In this document: positions 1 through 4,380 of the stretch, in pieces
Layout: every line of letters begins with the position of its first letter
Numbering within the stretch: the first letter of the stretch is position 1
Assembly: GCA_014379485.1 (NCBI GenBank)
Contig: JACMLS010000319.1
Span: 1 to 5,430, forward strand
Direction: 5' to 3'
DNA: 5,430 nucleotides
Origin: Bacteroidia bacterium
Lineage (GTDB): Bacteria; Bacteroidota; Bacteroidia; B-17B0; Aurantibacillaceae
Made by a program: the position numbers and the translations under genes
The notes under the pieces: generated by a model
What the model saw: only the letters and a program-made list of their open reading frames with translations
The model's database searches: none
Told to the model about the DNA's origin: nothing

Positions 1-215
1 AATAGTTTACTCTCACCCGGCAGGATGACCATATTGAGAGGAAACATTGGCAGCGTTATCACTTTGTTTTGCATTTGTAATTTCTAATTCTGTTTCAACA
101 ATCATACCTACTAAATCAACCAAAAAATTTGTTCTTAAAAACCCTGACTAAAGTATTATATTTATCGATGCAATCTAATTCACTTTTCTTCAAACCCGCG
201 TTAAAACCTTAAAAA

Positions 216-1016
216 ATGTTTTCTACAACAAAAGATGGTCTGAATCTATACTATGAAACACATTCCGGTAACAGCGATGCCCCAACCCTCGTTTTTTTAA
301 ACGGTTTAAGCCAAAGTACCATTGCCTGGGTTTTAACAAATCCACATTTAAAAGGCTATAACATTGTAAATCTGGACTTTATATTTCAGGGCAAAAGCGA
401 TAAAACTGGCGAGGCCCGAAATTTTGACCAACATGCAGCAGATGTGGCCGGGGTTTTAAATGATTTAGGTGTTGAAACAGCAGTTATAGCCGGCCTTTCT
501 TACGGAAGCTTAGTTGCGCAGCATTTTGCCCTTTTATACCCCGAAAAAACGGAAAAACTGGTACTTATGAGCAGTTTTTGCCATAAAACACCGTATTATG
601 ACGCAATTGAGCTGGCTTGGTGGAAAGCTTTACAAATTGGCGGATATTCTTTGTTGCTTGATGTAATGTTGCCAACCGTTTTAAGCGAAGCCTATTTTCA
701 AAACCCATTAATTCCAATTGAGTTGATGAAAGCAGCAAGACAAGAATCTAACGAAGACGCTGCTGCGCTTTTAAAATTAATGACTGCAACAAAAGAAAGA
801 AAAGATTTTCGCGACGAATTAAAAAAAATTAAAACGCCCACGCTTGTAATTCACGGCGAAAAAGATTTGTTGTTTCCCATTCACATGGGTATGGAAGTTG
901 CAAAAAATATTTCCGGTTCTCAGTTCGAAATTATTTTGGGTGCCGGGCACACGTTGAATTTAGAAGCGGTTCCACAGATGAGTTTACTTATTAAAAAGTT
1001 TGTTGGAATGGTTTAA
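216..1016 (+). CDS. Alpha/beta-hydrolase fold protein, substrate unknown
   Basis: This 266-residue cytoplasmic protein has the full layout of an alpha/beta-hydrolase; no signal peptide or membrane segment is visible. The nucleophile elbow is G-L-S95-Y-G, the acid is probably D217 in GEKD, and the catalytic histidine is H245 in GAGH. The oxyanion-hole turn reads FLNGL (residues 27-31) instead of the usual HG motif. The segment after strand 4 reads DFIFQGKSD (54-62), where many relatives have a DxRGHGxSD form. Length matches the family (about 250-300 residues). The ATG lies directly after an A-run (211-215), a common Bacteroidota leader. Such enzymes hydrolyse esters, lactones or related bonds; the overall form recalls enol-lactonase/esterase-like members, but the sequence does not reveal the substrate. 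It appears monocistronic. A weak -7-like TATATTTA lies at 157-164 without a well-spaced -33 box. The fold and catalytic triad are secure; the specific role is not. Confidence 0.9.
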   Translation: MFSTTKDGLNLYYETHSGNSDAPTLVFLNGLSQSTIAWVLTNPHLKGYNIVNLDFIFQGKSDKTGEARNFDQHAADVAGVLNDLGVETAVIAGLSYGSLVAQHFALLYPEKTEKLVLMSSFCHKTPYYDAIELAWWKALQIGGYSLLLDVMLPTVLSEAYFQNPLIPIELMKAARQESNEDAAALLKLMTATKERKDFRDELKKIKTPTLVIHGEKDLLFPIHMGMEVAKNISGSQFEIILGAGHTLNLEAVPQMSLLIKKFVGMV

Positions 1017-1070
1017 AGTTTTCGGTTTACAGTTGGTTGGTTAGTTAGTTCGAAAGTTTGGAAAGTTCTG
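1010..1070. repeat. Low-complexity GGTT/AGTT-rich intergenic repeat
   Basis: This stretch after the hydrolase gene is built from short variants of GGTTT, AGTTTT, GGTTGGTTAG and GAAAGTTTGG. Its first 18 bases, GGTTTAAAGTTTTCGGTT (1010-1027), recur exactly at 4284-4301 in the atpA-atpG gap and include the stop codon of the hydrolase. CGGTTTAC (1023-1030) also recurs at 4276-4283. No clear hairpin or reading frame explains it. It looks like one member of a family of dispersed low-complexity intergenic repeats; that is an inference from two copies in one window. Confidence 0.6.
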
Positions 1071-1085
1071 GTGTGAAAAAGTTTG
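1057..1085 (+). promoter_or_regulatory. Possible promoter of the thioredoxin-like lipoprotein gene
   Basis: TTTG at 1057-1060 and AAAGTTTG at 1078-1085 are separated by 17 bases. This resembles the Bacteroidota promoter pattern (TTTG or TTG, then 17-23 bases, then TAnnTTTG), with the first T of the -7 box replaced by A. It would give a leader of about 40 bases before the ATG at 1134. The match is imperfect and lies in low-complexity sequence, so chance is a real possibility. Confidence 0.3.
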
Positions 1086-1133
1086 CTGAAATTTTTCTCT
1101 TCAGGAAAGGCAAAGCAAAATTAAAAAAGCTCA

Positions 1134-1610
1134 ATGAAAAAATTAATTTTAATATGCGGAATTTTAACTGTCTGTTTCTCCTGTTCAAACAGCAGCACAA
1201 ACTCAGATGTAAACGACACAACTGTTTATGAAGAAATAAAAATAATTGACTACAGTGCAGATACAAGTAAAAAAACGCTTTGCGACAGGATTAAAGAAGA
1301 TGTTGCAGCAAAAAGACACACCGTTATAATGTTTACTGCCACCTGGTGCGGGCCCTGCAAAGCATTTAAAAAAACACTACGTGATAAACTGATGCAAAAA
1401 ACATTTGCCAACACCACTTTAATAATGGTTGACATAGACGATGACAACGCCGGAGAGGGAATTGGTTTACAAAACGGTGTAACAGCAGTGCCCACTTTTT
1501 TAAAAGTAAATGAAAAATGCGATGTGCTTAAAAAAATTACTTCTGCTGCGTGGGAGGAAGATGATGCAGAAAGTATTGCACCTGTAATGAAAGAGTTTAT
1601 TGAGAAATAA
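1134..1610 (+). CDS. Thioredoxin-fold lipoprotein (thiol-disulfide protein)
   Basis: The 158-residue product starts with a lipoprotein-type signal: KK at residues 2-3, a hydrophobic core (4-15) and a lipobox-like C-F-S-C with the likely lipidated cysteine at C17. A polar linker rich in Ser, Asn, Asp and Thr follows (18-35). The thioredoxin domain spans about 45-157. It has the redox motif W71-C72-G-P-C75 preceded by FTAT, and a cis-proline at P120 in AVPTF. Two further cysteines lie at C50 and C129. The protein should be anchored to a membrane and act in the cell envelope, reducing or exchanging disulfides. The WCGPC motif is that of classical thioredoxin, but partner and direction of electron flow are unknown. 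No oxidoreductase partner or cytochrome-maturation gene is adjacent. The start follows an A-rich leader, and the signal peptide fits this ATG well. Confidence 0.88.
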   Translation: MKKLILICGILTVCFSCSNSSTNSDVNDTTVYEEIKIIDYSADTSKKTLCDRIKEDVAAKRHTVIMFTATWCGPCKAFKKTLRDKLMQKTFANTTLIMVDIDDDNAGEGIGLQNGVTAVPTFLKVNEKCDVLKKITSAAWEEDDAESIAPVMKEFIEK

Positions 1611-1653
1611 CTTTAATGGTTTTAAGTTCTATCCAAAAAATAATTTAAACTTT

Positions 1654-1685
1654 TGATAATTTATCACTTAGCATATAAGCTAAGT
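1654..1685. promoter_or_regulatory. Tandem palindromes, candidate operator for the toxin-antitoxin operon
   Basis: Two perfect inverted repeats abut just upstream of the -7 box. The first is TGATAA-T-TTATCA (1654-1666). The second is ACTTAGC (1666-1672) and GCTAAGT (1679-1685) around a 6-base centre. The second covers the place where a -33 box should lie. HigA-type antitoxins usually bind palindromes at their own promoter and repress it, so these are natural candidates for that site. Binding is inferred from position and symmetry only. Confidence 0.45.
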
Positions 1686-1699
1686 TCAGATTTCTTCCT

Positions 1700-1707
1700 T
1701 ATCTTTG
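1700..1707 (+). promoter_or_regulatory. Bacteroidota-type -7 promoter box
   Basis: TATCTTTG matches TAnnTTTG exactly and faces the toxin gene. No clear TTTG or TTG is present 17-23 bases upstream, where the palindrome 1666-1685 sits instead. Transcription would start a few bases after 1707, so the TTG at 1705-1707 cannot be the translation start if this is the real promoter. Confidence 0.5.
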
Positions 1708-1725
1708 TATAAAATAAAATTATTT

Positions 1726-2205
1726 GTGTTTGCTCAATTAATTCTCTTTAAAAAATTTAAAACAGTTACTTATTATACAGTAAAATGTGATGACAGGAAA
1801 TTATCTGCCGCAGAAGATTTTTTTACAAGAATGAATGAGGTTGCCGGATTAAATGAGCAGTTAGAAAGATTAGTTTGGTGGATGATGTCTGTTGGAAATA
1901 GTTATAGCGGAATTGAGAAAAACATGTTGAGGTTTGAGGATAGGTGTTTCGCTTTACCATCTTATGAATTAAGGACCGAAAATGGAAAAACTATAGAATT
2001 AAGATTATATTGTTATTGGGTAAATGAAAATATTTTGATTTTGTTTAATGGCGACAAGAAAACCAAACCCAAAGCCCTTGATTGTCAGAATGTGAGAAAA
2101 CACTTTATGCAGGCTCAGACATGGACAAATCAAATAATAAGGGCGGGTCTTGAGTACACTGAAAATGAAATTGCGAACACGGAAGAAATTTTAATTAAAT
2201 GCTGA
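1726..2205 (+). CDS. HigB/RelE-like toxin of a type II toxin-antitoxin pair
   Basis: From the GTG at 1726 this encodes 159 residues. The frame is open further, to a TTG at 1705, but that codon is part of the -7 box. The body begins with KTVTYYTVK (12-20), the sort of first strand seen at the N-terminus of HigB/Gp49-like toxins. It continues with a helical region (33-60) and a core of strands YELRTENGK (80-88), IELRLYCYWV (90-99) and ENILILFNGDKKTK (101-114). A helix with KHFMQAQTWTNQI (125-137) follows. Family members are typically ribosome-dependent mRNA endonucleases of about 90-130 residues; this one carries roughly 20 extra C-terminal residues. Assignment rests on these strand patterns and on the helix-turn-helix gene 4 bases downstream, in toxin-first order as in higBA. 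No ATG lies near the expected N-terminus; the first is at 1831, inside the domain. Whether it is an active toxin cannot be told from sequence. Confidence 0.65.
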   Translation: MFAQLILFKKFKTVTYYTVKCDDRKLSAAEDFFTRMNEVAGLNEQLERLVWWMMSVGNSYSGIEKNMLRFEDRCFALPSYELRTENGKTIELRLYCYWVNENILILFNGDKKTKPKALDCQNVRKHFMQAQTWTNQIIRAGLEYTENEIANTEEILIKC

Positions 2206-2209
2206 ACAA

Positions 2210-2590
2210 ATGGCTGCTTTTGATAAAATATTAAAAAAAGTAAAACCCGAAAACCGGATTTTTGTTGAACTGAATCTCAAAATAAGAGAGCAGGTTTTGT
2301 ATTTGCTCGATGTTCATCCAACTGTTAATTCGCAAAAAAAACTTGCCAAAGCTATGCGCAAGACTGAAAGTGAAGTGAGCCGTATGCTTAGTGGTTTACA
2401 TAATCTCACATTAGAAACAATTGCAAAATTGAGCGCTGTTTTTGGTGAAAATATTCTTCTTACAGATCTTGCAGCAAAGAAAAAATACAAAAGCAAACCT
2501 TTTGATGATTTGGATATGGTTGCTGATGAGAAGGTTCTTTACAAAAGAACAATAAAAAAGAAAGGAACAAAAACTGTTCGTAATAAATAA
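2210..2590 (+). CDS. HigA-like antitoxin, XRE-type helix-turn-helix protein
   Basis: This 126-residue, lysine-rich protein has an XRE/Cro-type helix-turn-helix at about residues 40-80: QKKLAKAM is the first helix, TESEVSRMLSG the recognition helix, and LTLETIAKLSAVFG completes the fold. The N-terminal 35 residues are helical and the C-terminal 45 basic and probably flexible. In HigA-like antitoxins the non-DNA-binding part commonly contacts the toxin. It starts 4 bases after the stop of the toxin gene, so the two are almost certainly cotranscribed. It should neutralise the toxin and repress the operon, perhaps at the palindromes in 1654-1685. Its stop codon is 3 bases from the TTG start of the next gene and in the same frame. 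The DNA-binding fold is clear; the antitoxin role is inferred from gene order. Confidence 0.8.
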   Translation: MAAFDKILKKVKPENRIFVELNLKIREQVLYLLDVHPTVNSQKKLAKAMRKTESEVSRMLSGLHNLTLETIAKLSAVFGENILLTDLAAKKKYKSKPFDDLDMVADEKVLYKRTIKKKGTKTVRNK

Positions 2591-2593
2591 ATT

Positions 2594-3259
2594 TTGGCTA
2601 TTGCTCCCAAAATATTCTCCCCCTTCAAAAATATAATCGCCTTGCAAACAACACGGCAAACTTCTGTTGAGTCTCAATTAGAAAAATTCGGAATTGCAGA
2701 AAGTAATTTGGCCTCAGCAAAACAAATTCACGACAACAAAGTTTTGGTTGCCAGCGTTGCCGGAAAAGCAGAAGGCTATGATGCCATCATCACCAATAAA
2801 AAAAATGTTTTTGTTTCAGTGGCCACCGCAGATTGCACGCCTGTTTTAATTTACGATTCAAAAACAAATTCCGTTGCTGCTATACACGCCGGCTGGAGGG
2901 GAACTGTTTTAAACATTGTTTCTGAAACGTTGGTGCGAATGAAAAAAGAATTCGGCTCCGATGGAAAAAATTGTTTTGCTTTTATAGGCGCCTGTATTGC
3001 CGAATGTTCTTTTGAAGTGGGAGCAGAAGTAGCTGAAAAATTTGATTCTGCTTTTGTAAGATGGGATGAAGAAAAGAAAAAACACTTTGTCGATTTAAAA
3101 AAAGCGAATAAAAAACAGTTGTTGGATTTTGGAATTCCTGAAGGTCAGATTGAGATTTCAGGAGATTGTACTGTTTTGAATAACGATAACTATTTTTCTT
3201 ATCGCAAAGAGATGGGGAAGACGGGAAGAATGATTTCTTTGATTGGGATTACTTCTTAA
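2594..3259 (+). CDS. pgeF: PgeF/YfiH/LACC1-family enzyme (laccase-domain, multicopper-oxidase fold)
   Basis: The 221-residue product carries the metal-site residues of the family: H46 in KQIH, C81 in TADCTPVLIYD and H98 in AAIHAGWRGT. The family's C-terminal signatures GDCT (190-193), FSYRKE (201-206) and GRMISLIG (211-218) are also present. Characterised relatives act as purine nucleoside phosphorylase/adenosine deaminase (LACC1/FAMIN, YfiH). In E. coli, PgeF also removes wrongly made UDP-MurNAc-L-serine, protecting peptidoglycan composition. The protein is cytoplasmic. It is shorter than the usual 240-260 residues: TTR (19-21) runs directly into a short helix, and the family's usual GG.S..P..SLNLG...D...V.ENR stretch is missing. 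TTG 2594 is the only plausible start. The helix-turn-helix gene's in-frame stop lies just upstream, no ATG is in frame before about residue 115, and PKIFSPFKNIIA fits the normal N-terminus. It is probably cotranscribed with the toxin-antitoxin genes. Confidence 0.87.
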   Translation: MAIAPKIFSPFKNIIALQTTRQTSVESQLEKFGIAESNLASAKQIHDNKVLVASVAGKAEGYDAIITNKKNVFVSVATADCTPVLIYDSKTNSVAAIHAGWRGTVLNIVSETLVRMKKEFGSDGKNCFAFIGACIAECSFEVGAEVAEKFDSAFVRWDEEKKKHFVDLKKANKKQLLDFGIPEGQIEISGDCTVLNNDNYFSYRKEMGKTGRMISLIGITS

Positions 3260-3263
3260 AATT

Positions 3264-3318
3264 GGGGCCGGAGGCCCAGTGAGGTTCTTCTCGCGGGACG
3301 CTCGAAGAGCAAGGCAAG
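3264..3318. repeat. GC-rich intergenic patch with small hairpins, possible dispersed element
   Basis: About two thirds of these 55 bases are G or C, in strong contrast to the AT-rich surroundings. The patch contains GGGCC-GGA-GGCCC (3265-3277, a perfect 5-bp stem) and GCTC-GAA-GAGC (3300-3310, a 4-bp stem). It lies between the pgeF stop and the terminator. TGGGGCCGG (3263-3271) recurs at 4270-4278, at the other end of atpG. I see no reading frame of its own. A REP-like or otherwise dispersed repeat is possible; only a genome comparison could show it. Confidence 0.4.
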
Positions 3319-3352
3319 AAAAAACCTGTCGGTTTTTGTTCGACAGGTTTTC
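3319..3352. terminator. Intrinsic terminator between convergent pgeF and atpG
   Basis: AAAACCTGTCG (3321-3331) and CGACAGGTTTT (3341-3351) form a perfect 11-bp stem around a 9-base loop. Read on the minus strand the stem ends in a run of six T (3324-3319), a good rho-independent terminator for the atp operon, 22 bases past the atpG stop. On the plus strand the stem ends in four T and then CAAAATTTT, so it may also stop transcription from pgeF, less strongly. Confidence 0.85.
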
Positions 3353-3373
3353 AAAATTTTATTGCAGAATAAA

Positions 3374-4270
3374 TTATCCGTTGAGTGCTTCTGCTCCGGC
3401 AACAATTTCGAGAATTTCTTTTGTAATGGATGCCTGGCGTGCTTTATTGTACGTTAACCTCAACTCTTTAAGCATGTCTTTTGCGTTGTCTGTTGCTTTG
3501 TGCATGGCAGTCATACGCGCTCCATGTTCTGAGGCAACAGAATCAAGCAATGCTTTAAACAACTGAATTTTTAGTGTACGTGGAATAAGATCGCCGATAA
3601 TGTACTCAAGACTTGGCGAAAAAATATAATCTATGCTGCGTGCTTTTTCTTTTTTTAAAGGGCCTTCTGTTTTTGTTGCAACAAGTGGCAAAAAATCTTC
3701 TACTTGCGTATACTGAACTGCGGCATTTTTAAACTGATTGTAAACCAAAACAATTTTTTCGAATTTACCTTCTTTAAATGTTTTCATTATCGCCTCGCCT
3801 ATTTCGCGCACACGGTCAAAAGCAAGGTTATCAAAAAGCGAATTCAGATCTGTTGGAATGTCTTCTCCTTTGTAAATATTATCGGTTCTTCTAAAAGCAT
3901 CATTCACTTTTTTACCAATACAAAGTACAGAAACTTTTTTTCCGGCAAAATCGTTTTTAATTAACTGGTTTGTTTTTTTTATGACGTTTGAATTAAAAGC
4001 GCCCGCCAAACCGCGGTTAGATGAAATAGCAACGATGAGTACGTTAGTAATTTCTGCCGGAACTTTTGAGTAAACTGTAGTTGCGTCTCCAAGATTTGCT
4101 GAAACATTGTCTAAAATATCTTTCAGTTTATTTGCATAAGGGCGCATTCCGGTAATGGCATCGGTTGCGCGTTTCAATTTAGCAGCACTTACCATTTTCA
4201 TTGCTGAAGTGATTTGCGATGTGCTGTTTACTGAAACTATTCTGTTACGGACTTCCTTAAGATTTGCCAT
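3374..4270 (-). CDS. atpG: F1Fo ATP synthase gamma subunit
   Basis: This 298-residue protein is the central rotor shaft of the F1 sector, coupling proton flow through the c-ring to the three catalytic sites. The N-terminal coiled-coil helix (about 3-60) has the family signature QITSAMKMVSAAKLKRA (19-35). The middle Rossmann-like domain contains SSNRGLAGAFN (83-93, usually SDRGLCGA.N). The C-terminal helix has SEHGARMTAMHKATDNA (247-263), followed by YNKARQASITKEILEIVAGA (274-293). Length is normal for Bacteroidota. It follows atpA after a 110-base gap and precedes a strong terminator, so it closes the operon. No beta or epsilon gene follows, as expected where atpDC is a separate locus. The ATG (4270-4268) is preceded on its own strand by CCGGCCCC, an unusual GC-rich leader lacking the A-rich stretch seen before other genes here. 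Confidence 0.98.
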   Translation of the reverse strand: MANLKEVRNRIVSVNSTSQITSAMKMVSAAKLKRATDAITGMRPYANKLKDILDNVSANLGDATTVYSKVPAEITNVLIVAISSNRGLAGAFNSNVIKKTNQLIKNDFAGKKVSVLCIGKKVNDAFRRTDNIYKGEDIPTDLNSLFDNLAFDRVREIGEAIMKTFKEGKFEKIVLVYNQFKNAAVQYTQVEDFLPLVATKTEGPLKKEKARSIDYIFSPSLEYIIGDLIPRTLKIQLFKALLDSVASEHGARMTAMHKATDNAKDMLKELRLTYNKARQASITKEILEIVAGAEALNG

Positions 4271-4283
4271 GGGGCCGGTTTAC

Positions 4284-4301
4284 GGTTTAAAGTTTTCGGT
4301 T
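4284..4301. repeat. 18-base exact repeat of 1010-1027
   Basis: GGTTTAAAGTTTTCGGTT is identical to 1010-1027 and in the same orientation. Here it lies in the leader of atpG, within a low-complexity run of GGTTT, AGTTTT and TTGGTTTTTAG that spans about 4276-4340. It belongs with the intergenic repeat after the hydrolase gene. Confidence 0.65.
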
Positions 4302-4317
4302 CGTTGGTTTTTAGTTG

Positions 4318-4374
4318 TTTGGGTTTTCAGTTTTAGGTTGAAGATAGTTCCAAACCTAAAACTGGAAACCTAAA
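4318..4374. repeat. Long imperfect inverted repeat in the atpA-atpG gap
   Basis: GGTTTTCAGTTTTAGGTT (4322-4339) pairs with AACCTAAAACTGGAAACC (4353-4370) with a single mismatch over 18 bases, around a 13-base loop. TTT (4318-4320) and AAA (4372-4374) extend it past a G-T pair. The right arm is also a direct repeat: AAACCTAAAACT occurs at 4352-4363 and 4366-4377, a 14-base period. In the atp transcript, which is read from the minus strand, it forms a long, A/U-rich stem shortly after the atpA stop, with no T-run to make it a clear terminator. It could stabilise the atpA end of the message or attenuate atpG; this is inference. On the plus strand the arm is followed by six T (4377-4382). Confidence 0.7.
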
Positions 4375-4380
4375 ACTTTT

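Noticed and set aside
157..164. TATATTTA as a promoter box for the hydrolase gene
   Set aside because: The last base deviates from TAnnTTTG, and the nearest TTTG (128-131) is 25 bases upstream, too far for the usual spacing.
1045..1266. Minus-strand open frame across the start of the lipoprotein gene
   Set aside because: It lies opposite a well-supported gene and its low-complexity leader. The product is rich in Cys, Leu and Phe with no recognisable domain.
2314..2677. Minus-strand open frames opposite the antitoxin and the start of pgeF
   Set aside because: They are antisense to clear genes; the Phe/Leu/Cys-rich products mirror the A-rich coding strand.
3243..3566. Plus-strand open frame from the end of pgeF through the terminator into atpG
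   Set aside because: It crosses the GC-rich patch and the terminator stem and then runs antisense to the conserved end of atpG. Its translation is a by-product of those sequences.
3704..4373. Two plus-strand open frames antisense to atpG and its leader
   Set aside because: Both overlap the well-conserved gamma-subunit gene and show no protein family features.
4352..4377. Short direct repeats considered as a CRISPR or tandem array
   Set aside because: There are only two 12-base units with a 14-base period and no unique spacers, so this is low-complexity sequence rather than an array.
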